From positions 1 to 52,879 of the forward strand of contig JAILAR010000189.1 of assembly GCA_024681515.1 (NCBI GenBank): a DNA stretch of 52,879 nt. Reading direction: 5' to 3'. A model generated the notes under the pieces. That model searched no databases. It saw nothing but the letters and a program-made list of their open reading frames with translations, and had not been told where the DNA came from. Below are positions 34,148-43,854 of this stretch, piece by piece; position 1 is the first letter of the stretch; each line of letters starts with the position of its first letter. The translations under genes were made by a program, and so were the position numbers. Origin of the DNA: Eubacterium sp. GTDB lineage: Bacteria; Bacillota; Clostridia; Lachnospirales; Lachnospiraceae.

Positions 34148-34200
34148 ACAACAAAAAAGGAACGGCTTTCGAGCAAGCTCGAGCCGTTCCTTTTTGTTGT
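34148..34200 (-). terminator. Intrinsic terminator of groESL
   Basis: A long near-perfect hairpin: arms ACAACAAAAAAGGAACGGCT and AGCCGTTCCTTTTTGTTGT with inner CGAG / CTCG around the loop. It starts 18 bases after the groEL stop on the minus strand, and its own A/T-rich base provides the T tract. A further imperfect dyad at 34045-34135 (TGAACAAAC ... GTTTGTTCA) follows. Confidence 0.88.
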
Positions 34201-34218
34201 GCTACTTGGAATAATCAC

Positions 34219-35862
<1,644 letters not shown>

Positions 35863-35878
35863 TTACTGTTATTATTGT

Positions 35879-35960
35879 CAGGATCCTTCGTCGTGCTTCG
35901 CACTCCTCAGGATGACATGAAAATCCTTCATCGTGTTGTTCACGTCTCAGGATGACATTG
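35879..35960 (-). repeat. Two copies of the CTCAGGATGACA repeat between groES and groEL
   Basis: Plus-strand CAGGATCCTTCGTCGTGCTTCGCACTCCTCAGGATGACA-type unit (35879-35917), followed by a shorter diverged copy TCCTTCATCGTG...CTCAGGATGACA (35925-35959). Internal dyad CGTGC / GCACT-like. It lies inside the groESL operon transcript and could form a hairpin affecting relative GroES/GroEL levels. Confidence 0.75.
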
Positions 35961-36000
35961 TATCGATGAAATTGCAGTTATATAACTGCAGATGATCGAA

Positions 36001-36309
<309 letters not shown>

Positions 36310-36329
36310 CTACGACTTGATCTTTATTT

Positions 36330-36356
36330 TTAGCACTCATGCATATTGAGTGCTAA
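36330..36356 (-). promoter_or_regulatory. CIRCE operator (HrcA site)
   Basis: A perfect TTAGCACTC-N9-GAGTGCTAA inverted repeat, the full consensus bound by the heat-shock repressor HrcA. It lies between the promoter and the groES start. hrcA itself is not in the window. Confidence 0.98.
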
Positions 36357-36366
36357 CATAAAATAC

Positions 36367-36394
36367 ATTGTACCCTTTTTTTCAAAAAAATCAA
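36367..36394 (-). promoter_or_regulatory. Sigma-A-type promoter of groESL
   Basis: On the minus strand TTGATT (36389-36394), a 16-base spacer and TACAAT (36367-36372), just upstream of the CIRCE element, the arrangement expected for HrcA repression. Confidence 0.8.
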
Positions 36395-36467
36395 CCCCTA
36401 AATTATACTTTTTCATTTTTAAAAATCAAAAATCAACCTAAGATCCGGATCCTGAAAAACATGCAAA

Positions 36468-36566
36468 AACCCATCGAAACCTCCTTGTCCGGAAATGATC
36501 TGAATATGATCCGAATATGATCCGATCATAATACTAATGGATCCACAAGGAAATGTTCGATGGGTT
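36468..36566 (-). terminator. Long imperfect inverted repeat after the NlpC/P60-like gene
   Basis: Outer arms CCCATCGAA / TTCGATGGG and CTCCTTGT / ACAAGGA enclose a loop region containing tandem copies of GAATATGATCC and a small dyad TGATCCGATCA. It begins directly at the stop codon of the minus-strand gene. It probably forms a long stem that ends or stabilises the transcript. Confidence 0.6.
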
Positions 36567-37763
36567 CTATACTGTCGTTGCAGAATCATCCGTTCCGTCT
36601 GATGATGCGCCTTCCAGAAGCTGTCTCTCCTGCTTTCGTTCCAACTGCTGCCGGTCGATCTCTGCCTGTTTCTTTCGGATCGCTCTGTGCTGTGCCCGGA
36701 TCAGAGTATGCTGCTCTGCACGCTGCTGCTCATTCAGTTCCAGCTGCTGGCCCAGCATCTGTTCACGCAGTTCCTGCTGCTGTTCCTTCTGCTGGTCACG
36801 CAGTTCTTTTTGCTGTTCCTTCTGCTGAGCACGAAGGAATTTCTGCTGCTCCTTATGATGCTTTTGCTGTTCCTTCTGCTGTATCTTCAGCAGCTTCCGC
36901 TGGTCCTTCAGTTCCTTCTTCTCGCTCTTCCGGAGACTCTTCTCTTCTGCATCCAGATGCAGAGAACCAAGCCAGTTCCGATAGTTCACCAGAAGGCCCT
37001 CATAAAAATGTTCCAGTTTATCGCTGGTCCGATAATCATCCGGTGTAACCAGTCCGGGTTTCTTCCCGAACAGATCGATACCACTCATCTGCAGGACCTT
37101 ATCCACGAACTGAGTACAGAAGTAATTGTATTTCCGTTCGATGGCAATGTGAGCTCTTGCAGCAAAAACGCCGAGATAATTGTATCCGTAACGTCTCCTG
37201 TGCTCCTTGAACTTCTCCACATTTTCATGTACCCTGCCGTACTCCTCTTCAGTAACCGGCAGCCGGAGCACCAGGCATTTGGTGGTCTTCTTCTTCGCAA
37301 AGACGCCCTTATCGATATCCTCGTCGATCAGGCCGCAGTAGAAAGGATAATGCACCTTTTTCCGTGCAAAACTGTACATTTCCGTCAGATTCTCATCGAA
37401 AGCGATGGAAGCATGGGCATACGGCATGGGTTTTAGGAACCGGATCACCTTGGACGGAACCGTTCCCGTCCTGGAAAGAAGAATATAGATGTTCTTCATC
37501 CCCGGATGATCTTCCTGCTCCGTATACTCATGATCGGAGGCCGATGACGCAGGCTCATCCTCCTGCTTATGAAGCTCCGAAGAAGCCGTGCCTGCCTCCG
37601 CATCTGTCCGAAGCACGGTATCTGTCACCGACTCCTGCGCGGACTCGGTCTCCGGTGCAGACGAAGCAGGCAGAGAACTCCCGCCTGCAGCCGAACCGGC
37701 TTCAACGGGAGTATACTCTGCCACATCCGAAATGATTCTGTTTTTCAGTTTCTTCTTCCTCAT
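36567..37763 (-). CDS. Permuted NlpC/P60 (YiiX-like) papain-fold protein with Gln-rich coiled coil
   Basis: 398 residues in three parts. Residues 1-88 are low complexity (Ser/Ala/Glu). Residues about 90-270 form a domain with MKNIYILLSRTGTVPSKVIR, PYAHASIAFD (candidate catalytic His) and later KYNYFCTQFVDKVLQ (candidate Cys). The His-before-Cys order is that of circularly permuted NlpC/P60 enzymes, which act as peptidases, amidases or acyl transferases. Residues about 285-385 are a Gln/Lys/Glu-rich coiled coil with LRDQQKEQQ-type heptads. There is no signal peptide, so it is presumably cytosolic. The SD before the ATG is weak (GATAGAGTAGACGC). It is followed by a long inverted repeat and stands alone between glnS and groES. 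Function is unknown. Confidence 0.75.
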   Translation of the reverse strand: MRKKKLKNRIISDVAEYTPVEAGSAAGGSSLPASSAPETESAQESVTDTVLRTDAEAGTASSELHKQEDEPASSASDHEYTEQEDHPGMKNIYILLSRTGTVPSKVIRFLKPMPYAHASIAFDENLTEMYSFARKKVHYPFYCGLIDEDIDKGVFAKKKTTKCLVLRLPVTEEEYGRVHENVEKFKEHRRRYGYNYLGVFAARAHIAIERKYNYFCTQFVDKVLQMSGIDLFGKKPGLVTPDDYRTSDKLEHFYEGLLVNYRNWLGSLHLDAEEKSLRKSEKKELKDQRKLLKIQQKEQQKHHKEQQKFLRAQQKEQQKELRDQQKEQQQELREQMLGQQLELNEQQRAEQHTLIRAQHRAIRKKQAEIDRQQLERKQERQLLEGASSDGTDDSATTV

Positions 37764-37831
37764 GCGTCTACTCTATCACACCGAATCCGGTCTGTAAATC
37801 CTTAAAACTCTACAAAACCGCTTGTAGAAAA

Positions 37832-39598
37832 CTATACGCCCGGCTTGTAGGAACTCTTCAGTCCGACAATACGATTCAGTACAAGATGTTCCTCTGTGGA
37901 ATCCTTGGGATCCACGGAGAAATATCCGTTACGGATCAGCTGTACCTTCGTCTCGGGTTTCGCGCCCGCCATGCAGGCCTCCAGCTTCGCATCCGTCAGC
38001 ACGGTCAGGGAATTCGGATTAAAGTTGAGGGTTCCGTCCTCGTTCAGTTTCCCCTTTTCTTCGTCGATCAGGTTCTCGTACAGACGGACCTCTGCATTAA
38101 CGGCGTCAGCCGCATTTACCCAGTGGATGGTGCCCTTTACCTTCCGTGCACCCTCTTTTTCTTCATAGCCGCTTCCGGATCTGGTCTCCGGATCATAGGT
38201 TCCATGGATCACGGTCACCTTTCCGTCTGCATCCTTCTCACAGCCGGTACAGCGAACGAAATAGGCTCCCTTCAGGCGCACTTCATTTCCGGGGAAGAGC
38301 CGGAAATACTTCTTCGGCGGTTCCTCCATAAAGTCATCTCGCTCCACATAAAGCTCTCTGGAGAAAGACACCTTTCTCTTTCCGGCATCCTGTCCGATGG
38401 ATGCGGCATCCGGATTGTTCTCGATCTCAAACTCTTCCGTCTGACCCTCCGGATAATTGTCGATCACCAGCTTTACCGGATCCAGTACACCCATGAGACG
38501 GGGCGCCTTCGGCTTCAGATCCTCACGGATGCAGTACTCCAGCATCGGATACTCCACGGAACTCTGGGACTTGGAGATACCCACCAGCTTCATGAACATC
38601 TTCAGGGATTCCGGAGTAAAACCACGACGGCGCAGCGCTGCCAGAGTAACCAGACGCGGATCATCCCATCCGTCAACCACACCGTCTTCCACCAGCTTTT
38701 TGATATAACGCTTGCCAGTAACCACGTCAGTCAGATACAGCTTTGCAAACTCGATCTGCTTCGGCGGATGCGGGTACTCCAGTTCTTCCACTACCCAGTT
38801 ATACAGCGGACGGTGATCCTCAAATTCCAGCGTACAGAGGGAATGGGTCACGCCCTCGATAGCGTCCTCAATGGGATGTGCAAAATCATACATCGGATAG
38901 ATGCACCATTTGTCTCCCGTATTATGATGCGTCATACGCGCGATCCGGTAAATGATGGGATCCCGCATATTGATATTCGGAGAGGCCATATCGATCTTTG
39001 CCCGGAGAACCTTTGCACCGTCCGGGAATTCACCGTTCTTCATAGCCTCAAACAACGCCAGATTCTCTTCAACTGAGCGGTCGCGATACGGACTGTTCTT
39101 TCCCGGTTCGGTCAGAGTCCCGCGGTATTCCCGGATCTCCTCCGGAGTCAGATCACAGACGTAAGCCTTGCGCTTTTTGATCAGTTTTACTGCTGCTTCA
39201 TACATCTGTTCAAAATAGTTGGAGGCATAAAGCACCTCCCCACGGAAATCCGCGCCCAGCCACTCTACGTCCGCCACGATGGAATTTACAAATTCCTCTT
39301 TTTCCTTCGTGGGATTCGTATCATCAAAGCGCAGATTGAACTGTCCGCCGTATTCCTCTGCCATTCCATAGTTCAAAAGGATGGACTTTGCATGGCCGAT
39401 GTGAAGATATCCGTTGGGCTCCGGCGGGAACCGGGTGATGATCTTCTCATACTTCCCTTCCGCCAGATCCTGATCGATGATCTGCTCGATAAAATGTCTG
39501 GATCTTACTTCTTCTGATCCTGATTCATTATTCGTTTTTGCATTTGCTTCTGCACCGGTATTCTCTTCCGGCTTTACACCTGTCATCTCGTCAGACAT
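37832..39598 (-). CDS. glnS: Glutaminyl-tRNA synthetase
   Basis: 588 residues; class I synthetase charging tRNA-Gln. [16 protein letters not shown] carries the HIGH motif, and GLRRRG-like ([15 protein letters not shown]) plus the C-terminal beta-barrel anticodon domains ([17 protein letters not shown]) are typical. The position of the KMSKS loop reads [11 protein letters not shown], a divergent form. The N-terminus has a hydrophilic extension of about 35 residues ([20 protein letters not shown]). The open frame reaches a GTG at 39619, but the ATG at 39598 is preceded by TTGGAGGCAGAC and preferred. It lies 57 bases after the acidic membrane protein on the same strand. Confidence 0.96.
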   Translation of the reverse strand: MSDEMTGVKPEENTGAEANAKTNNESGSEEVRSRHFIEQIIDQDLAEGKYEKIITRFPPEPNGYLHIGHAKSILLNYGMAEEYGGQFNLRFDDTNPTKEKEEFVNSIVADVEWLGADFRGEVLYASNYFEQMYEAAVKLIKKRKAYVCDLTPEEIREYRGTLTEPGKNSPYRDRSVEENLALFEAMKNGEFPDGAKVLRAKIDMASPNINMRDPIIYRIARMTHHNTGDKWCIYPMYDFAHPIEDAIEGVTHSLCTLEFEDHRPLYNWVVEELEYPHPPKQIEFAKLYLTDVVTGKRYIKKLVEDGVVDGWDDPRLVTLAALRRRGFTPESLKMFMKLVGISKSQSSVEYPMLEYCIREDLKPKAPRLMGVLDPVKLVIDNYPEGQTEEFEIENNPDAASIGQDAGKRKVSFSRELYVERDDFMEEPPKKYFRLFPGNEVRLKGAYFVRCTGCEKDADGKVTVIHGTYDPETRSGSGYEEKEGARKVKGTIHWVNAADAVNAEVRLYENLIDEEKGKLNEDGTLNFNPNSLTVLTDAKLEACMAGAKPETKVQLIRNGYFSVDPKDSTEEHLVLNRIVGLKSSYKPGV

Positions 39599-39655
39599 GT
39601 CTGCCTCCAAATCTGTCACCGATCCCGCCAGCCTCAGCAGCGACTCCGGCTATAA

Positions 39656-41461
39656 TTATTCATCTTCCAGATCGTCATCCCCCGGAAGTGCCACTTTCTG
39701 CGGCTTGTTCGATTTTACACGAGTATCCGCATCACTGTCAACCACATCAAAAGCTGAATCAATGCCATACGGACGATCCTTCATGGCATCTGCCACTTTG
39801 TCCCTCTTTTTATCATGGACCGGCGGAACATTTACGGATCGATTGTTATCCTCTGCTTCCTCCAGGATGATCTCGATGGTCTCTCCGGAAACCGGCCGGC
39901 CGTCTGCTGCCCGACGGTCACGCGCCATGTCATCCTCATCTTCCTCGTCTTCGTCGTCCTCATCTTCCTCGTCATCTTTATAGCGACTCTTGCCGTTGGC
40001 AACGACTCGTTCTACATCCTTCGCGGATCTGGCCCGCCTTTTTCTCATTTCATCTCTGCGGTCGCTCTCCAACTCATCCAGGCGATTCTGCAGCTTGGAA
40101 TTCTGGATCAGCAGCACCATGGCAAAGATCGCCATCAGAAGGAACAACGCAACCGCTCCGATCAGCATTTTCCCAAGATTATCTTTATTAAAAATGCCTT
40201 CGTCCTCCGTCTGACTGTTCGCAACTTCCTCACCGGTATCTGCCGTAGTTGCGGCGGTTGCTTTCTGCTGTTCATCCTCAATCTTCACCGGCAGGTAACG
40301 AATAAAGGTTTTCTCTATGGTATCAAAATAGTAGAATCCTTCCACACCTGTCGGTGTTACACCGTAGATCAGAACGATCTTATCCAGCCGCGGATCCTGG
40401 TATACCGTCAGCGCACCGTGTCCCAGATCCATGGTGACTTTACTGAATCCTTCCGGGATCTCCACATTGGAAGGCTTATCCATAGGAACGAATTTCAGCT
40501 CCGCAGAATATTCCACAAAAGGAGTCAGCGTGTTGTCCCTGTCATTGAAGCGATACCACGCAAAAGGCGCTTCTTCAAGCCCCGTTTCTTCGGCGTCATC
40601 GGTTTCCTCTGTATCTTCAGTTTTTTCCGTATCTTCCGTTGCTTCTGTCGCCTGCTCCTGCGATCCGTCCTCAGCTTCGTCTGCCGGTTTTATCTTTGTG
40701 GCATCCGTCAGCGCTACGATCGTGAGTACCTGATTCTTCGAAATATAAGCGGGCACCATCCAGTTCAGATATCGGATGGAGGTCAGTGTAAAGTCCTTCG
40801 GAATCTGCTCCGGATCCTCCGGCTGACGGAAGACGTAGGTCACCCCGTCGATCTCTGCTCTTGCATCCTTCAGGTCCACCTGGCTCTCCGTACTCTGTTC
40901 CGTATTCTCCTCTGACGCACCTTCCGAGCCCTCTTCTGAAGTCTTTTCAGAGGCTTCCTCTGTCTTCTTCTCGGTTGCTTCCTCCGACTTCTTCTCTGTC
41001 TCGGTCTTCTTTTCCGTTACTTCTTCTTTCTTTCCGATGGTCACGGAATCACTTGCGTGTTCGATCTCCAATGTATTTCCCTCGGAATCATACGCACCAG
41101 ATCCACTGGTAGAGATCCGTGCAGTCCCGTTTGCGATTGCCTTAAAGGACAAACTTGCCGCACTCTCTCCGTCGATATGCAGGGATACGGATCCTCCGGA
41201 GCCACTTGAACATTCCAGAATATCCGTCGGATAGGATACGGTAACCGTGGTATCCCACACAAGTTCCCCTCGTACCGTGATCGTAGCGGTAACCGTATCA
41301 CCCACAGAGATCTCTCCCTCCGGAGAAATGTGAATGATCACATTTACATCAGCAGCTTCCGCCGTTTTTGAAGGCCCCAGGACACCCAGTCCAAGCACCA
41401 GCAGTAATACCAGCACAAGACATATCTTTTTTTGAATCTGTGTTCTCGTACGTTGCAACAT
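39656..41461 (-). CDS. Membrane-anchored protein with cohesin-like ectodomain and acidic tail
   Basis: 601 residues. Signal peptide (to about residue 37, TAEAAD), a beta domain (about 38-143) beginning VNVIIHISPEGEISVGDTVT with DTTVTVSYPTDILECSS, similar to cohesin or bacterial Ig-like folds, then a Lys/Glu/Thr-rich linker (EEVTEKKTETEKKSEEATEK). A second folded region (about 195-400) is interrupted by an acidic Glu/Thr spacer. One transmembrane helix follows (about 440-462, MLIGAVALFLLMAIFAMVLLI), then a coiled segment and a very acidic tail (DDEEDEDDEDEEDEDD). The tail would be cytoplasmic. The ATG follows AAAAGGTGGATTGAC. Function is unknown; it could sense or organise something at the envelope. 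Confidence 0.75.
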   Translation of the reverse strand: MLQRTRTQIQKKICLVLVLLLVLGLGVLGPSKTAEAADVNVIIHISPEGEISVGDTVTATITVRGELVWDTTVTVSYPTDILECSSGSGGSVSLHIDGESAASLSFKAIANGTARISTSGSGAYDSEGNTLEIEHASDSVTIGKKEEVTEKKTETEKKSEEATEKKTEEASEKTSEEGSEGASEENTEQSTESQVDLKDARAEIDGVTYVFRQPEDPEQIPKDFTLTSIRYLNWMVPAYISKNQVLTIVALTDATKIKPADEAEDGSQEQATEATEDTEKTEDTEETDDAEETGLEEAPFAWYRFNDRDNTLTPFVEYSAELKFVPMDKPSNVEIPEGFSKVTMDLGHGALTVYQDPRLDKIVLIYGVTPTGVEGFYYFDTIEKTFIRYLPVKIEDEQQKATAATTADTGEEVANSQTEDEGIFNKDNLGKMLIGAVALFLLMAIFAMVLLIQNSKLQNRLDELESDRRDEMRKRRARSAKDVERVVANGKSRYKDDEEDEDDEDEEDEDDMARDRRAADGRPVSGETIEIILEEAEDNNRSVNVPPVHDKKRDKVADAMKDRPYGIDSAFDVVDSDADTRVKSNKPQKVALPGDDDLEDE

Positions 41462-41625
41462 GTCAATCCACCTTTTTGCTTTTTTGATCCGCTTTTGATC
41501 TGCTGATTCCGCAAAATCTATGGTCTCTCAACCTGAAAAAGCGCATATCTGGTAGGATTATAGCACATCCGCGCCGAAATACAAAGAAAAAAAAGGAAAT
41601 CTGTTTTTTAATTTGCATTTTCCGG

Positions 41626-41654
41626 TTGACAAACCGATAAATATTTATTATTAT
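41626..41654 (+). promoter_or_regulatory. Promoter of tRNA-Thr
   Basis: TTGACA (41626-41631), 17-base spacer, TATTAT (41649-41654), 16 bases before the tRNA. The -35 is a perfect consensus and the -10 matches 5 of 6 positions. Confidence 0.85.
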
Positions 41655-41670
41655 AGCAACTGTAATTTTT

Positions 41671-41743
41671 GCCGCCATAGCTCAGTAGGTAGAGCGCAGC
41701 ATTGGTAGTGCTGAGGTCGCCGGTTCGACTCCGGTTGACGGCT
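41671..41743 (+). tRNA. tRNA-Thr (anticodon GGU)
   Basis: Cloverleaf read by hand: acceptor GCCGCCA, D arm GCTC-AGTAGGTA-GAGC, anticodon stem CAGCA/TGCTG with loop TTGGTAG (anticodon GGT), five-base variable loop AGGTC, T arm GCCGG-TTCGACT-CCGGT and 3' acceptor strand TGACGGC with discriminator T. CCA is not encoded. The acceptor pair C5-A68 is mismatched; a G at 68 would be expected. Confidence 0.95.
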
Positions 41744-41748
41744 CACAA

Positions 41749-41787
41749 AAATACTGCAGACCGTTTTCATAGCAGTCTGCAGTATTT
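41749..41787. terminator. Intrinsic terminator of tRNA-Thr, shared with the sigma factor gene
   Basis: A 13-bp perfect stem AAATACTGCAGAC / GTCTGCAGTATTT with a 13-base loop and a T7 tract on the plus strand. On the minus strand it lies just after the stop codon of the sigma factor and has an A-run/T-run base, so it may serve both convergent transcripts. Confidence 0.92.
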
Positions 41788-41793
41788 TTTTCT

Positions 41794-42468
41794 TTATTCG
41801 TTATGATCCGGATCCTTCTTATCTCTTTTTTTTAATGAATCCCAAATCTTCTTCCGGCTTCTGGTAAGAGCATTTTCCACGGACCGCTGAGGCCTTCCCA
41901 GTCTGACAGCAATTTCCGCCGAACCGTATCCTTCCAGATATTCTTTTACCACCGCCCATTCGAAGGCGCTGAGGATTTCCTCTATGGATCTGAGCCGGTT
42001 CTCGGCATCTTCCTTTCGGATCAGAACAGTCTCGGGTCCCTCCATCCAAAGTTCCTTCAGGTATTCATCCGGATCCGGTTCGTCCGGATGCTCCGAATCC
42101 GGATATATGGAAATATAATTCTTCATCGGAAGATGCTTTTTTCGATTTGCCGCACGGATTGCTGACAAGATCTGATTCTGAACACATGTTGTTGCAAACG
42201 TCCGAAAAGCAGCTTCTCCACCGGGCTGATAATTACGAACAGCTTTCATAAGGCCGATCATTCCTTCCTGGATCAGATCATCCCTTTCCACGCCGTCCAG
42301 ATTATCTCCACCTACCAGAAATACAACTCTCGTTTCCCTCTTTACGATATCTCCGTATTTTTTCAGGAGTTGTTCTTCTGCATCGTTGTCACCGGCGCGG
42401 CTTCTGCTTACCAGCTCGTCATCCTCAGCCAAGAGGTTCTTCACTTTGCCCTTTGTATCCTCTCCCAT
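41794..42468 (-). CDS. sigH: RNA polymerase sigma factor, SigH-like
   Basis: 224 residues, a sigma-70 family member of group 3/ECF size. Region 2: DLIQEGMIGLMKAVRNYQPG with FRTFATTCVQNQILSAIRAANRKKH, which closely resembles SigH (Spo0H) of Firmicutes. Region 4: YLEGYGSAEIAVRLGRPQRSVENALTR, a helix-turn-helix for the -35. The ATG follows AGGGGGCGTAA. It lies downstream of rlmB, mrnC and cysS on the same strand, a conserved neighbourhood of sigH in Firmicutes, which supports the assignment. In this group SigH can govern early sporulation or competence-type genes; no sporulation gene is visible in the window. Confidence 0.87.
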   Translation of the reverse strand: MGEDTKGKVKNLLAEDDELVSRSRAGDNDAEEQLLKKYGDIVKRETRVVFLVGGDNLDGVERDDLIQEGMIGLMKAVRNYQPGGEAAFRTFATTCVQNQILSAIRAANRKKHLPMKNYISIYPDSEHPDEPDPDEYLKELWMEGPETVLIRKEDAENRLRSIEEILSAFEWAVVKEYLEGYGSAEIAVRLGRPQRSVENALTRSRKKIWDSLKKRDKKDPDHNE

Positions 42469-42521
42469 TTACGCCCCCTAACTTCACGCTTTACAACACT
42501 TATGCAGTACATGCCCGGCAC

Positions 42522-43376
42522 TTATTTTTGCTTCAACATCCGTTGCCGTACGATCTCGTACGCCAGCACACCGGCGGCCACCGATGCATTCAGAGAATCG
42601 ATATCTCCCTTCATGGGAACCGAAACCACATAATCACATTTCTCGCGGACCAGCCTGGATACACCGGAGCCTTCATTTCCGATCACCAATCCGATGGGAC
42701 CGGTAAGATTGCAGTTATACATCACTTCGCCGCCCATATCGGCGCAGGCAAACCACATTCCCCGTTCCTTCAGTTCGTCGATCGTCTTGGCGATATTTGT
42801 CACCTTCACCACGGGCGTATAATTGATCGCTCCGGCCGAAGCTTTTACCACCGTGGCTGTCAGTCCGACTGCACGATGTTTCGGAATGATCACACCGTGG
42901 GCCCCACACAGGTTCGCGGTCCGGATGATGGCACCCAGATTATGGGGATCCTCGATCTCATCCAGCAGAAAAACAAACGGTGCTTCCCCTTTCTCCTCTG
43001 CTGCACGGAAGATTTCCTCCATATCCGCATACTCATATGCGGAACATTGCAGGATCACTCCCTGATGGCGTCCGGTTTCCGACATCTGATCCAACTGCTG
43101 CTTTTTCACAAAGCTGACGCTTGCGCCCTGTTTCTTCACCTTCGATACGATCTGTCCGATCGCAGGATCCCGAAGCCCGTCCTGGATATAGAGACGGTCT
43201 GCCGTTTTTCCTGCACGAAGTGCCTCCTGCACCGCGTTTCGTCCTTCCACGATACCGGAGCGGGCATGATTCTTGTTCTTTTCTTCCATCTGCTGACCCG
43301 GAAGCGGCCGAAGTTCCTCCTCCGGTTCCTCCGGCAAAAGCTCCGTCATTTCCGTACTGTACTTATCCTGTGACAT
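42522..43376 (-). CDS. rlmB: 23S rRNA 2'-O-methyltransferase RlmB (TrmH/SpoU family)
   Basis: 284 residues. An N-terminal substrate-binding domain (GIVEGRNAVQEALRAGKTADR) is followed by the SPOUT knot: FVFLLDEIEDPHNLGAIIRT, LVIGNEGSGVSRLV and VPMKGDIDSLNASVAAGVLA, the three canonical SpoU motifs. It methylates the ribose of G2251 (E. coli numbering) in the peptidyl-transferase region. The frame extends to 43412, overlapping the upstream mrnC stop. The ATG at 43376 has GGGAGAACAGA before it and leaves a 19-base gap, so it is preferred. A 30-residue acidic segment follows the start (TELLPEEPEEELRPLPG). Confidence 0.93.
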   Translation of the reverse strand: MSQDKYSTEMTELLPEEPEEELRPLPGQQMEEKNKNHARSGIVEGRNAVQEALRAGKTADRLYIQDGLRDPAIGQIVSKVKKQGASVSFVKKQQLDQMSETGRHQGVILQCSAYEYADMEEIFRAAEEKGEAPFVFLLDEIEDPHNLGAIIRTANLCGAHGVIIPKHRAVGLTATVVKASAGAINYTPVVKVTNIAKTIDELKERGMWFACADMGGEVMYNCNLTGPIGLVIGNEGSGVSRLVREKCDYVVSVPMKGDIDSLNASVAAGVLAYEIVRQRMLKQK

Positions 43377-43395
43377 TCTGTTCTCCCTAAACCTG

Positions 43396-43854
43396 TTACC
43401 TGTTTTCTCCATGCGCTTCCAGTAGTTTCCGGATCAGTTCCGCCAGCCTTTCCTGCTTTCCGGAAAGATACAGGAACCCCAGCAGCGCCTCAAGCCCGGT
43501 GGCTTTCTTATATTCTGCCATCGTTGCATGCTTTGCCTTCGTATGAACGGACGCGTTTCGTCCGCGGTGATAAATGTCCCGTTCCTCCTCCGTCAGTTCA
43601 CTCTCTATGGAATCCGCAAAGGTTGCCTGACTGATGGCAGACACAACACCCGTCACTTCTTTATGATATTTTTGCGCCTGCTTATTTGCTTTTCGGACAT
43701 AATGATCTCTTACCGCCAGTTCCAGAACGGCATCACCGAGATACGCAAGTGCAAGAGGTGAATATTGTTCGGGATGCGAATGTACTGTCTGCGTGTATAT
43801 CAGGCTCTGTTCCTCCGGTACCATATCTGTTTTTCCGTTTATATCCTCTGCCAC
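43396..43854 (-). CDS. mrnC: Mini-ribonuclease 3
   Basis: 152 residues. Dimeric RNase III catalytic domain without the dsRNA-binding domain; processes 23S rRNA precursor ends in Firmicutes. The signature YSPLALAYLGDAVLELAVRDH includes the catalytic Asp, and the second acidic patch lies near ATGLEALLGFLYLSGK. The start is a GTG at 43852-43854, with GGAAGG six bases upstream, overlapping the end of cysS by 16 bases and indicating coupling. The order cysS-mrnC-rlmB is conserved in Bacilli and Clostridia. Confidence 0.93.
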   Translation of the reverse strand: MAEDINGKTDMVPEEQSLIYTQTVHSHPEQYSPLALAYLGDAVLELAVRDHYVRKANKQAQKYHKEVTGVVSAISQATFADSIESELTEEERDIYHRGRNASVHTKAKHATMAEYKKATGLEALLGFLYLSGKQERLAELIRKLLEAHGENR

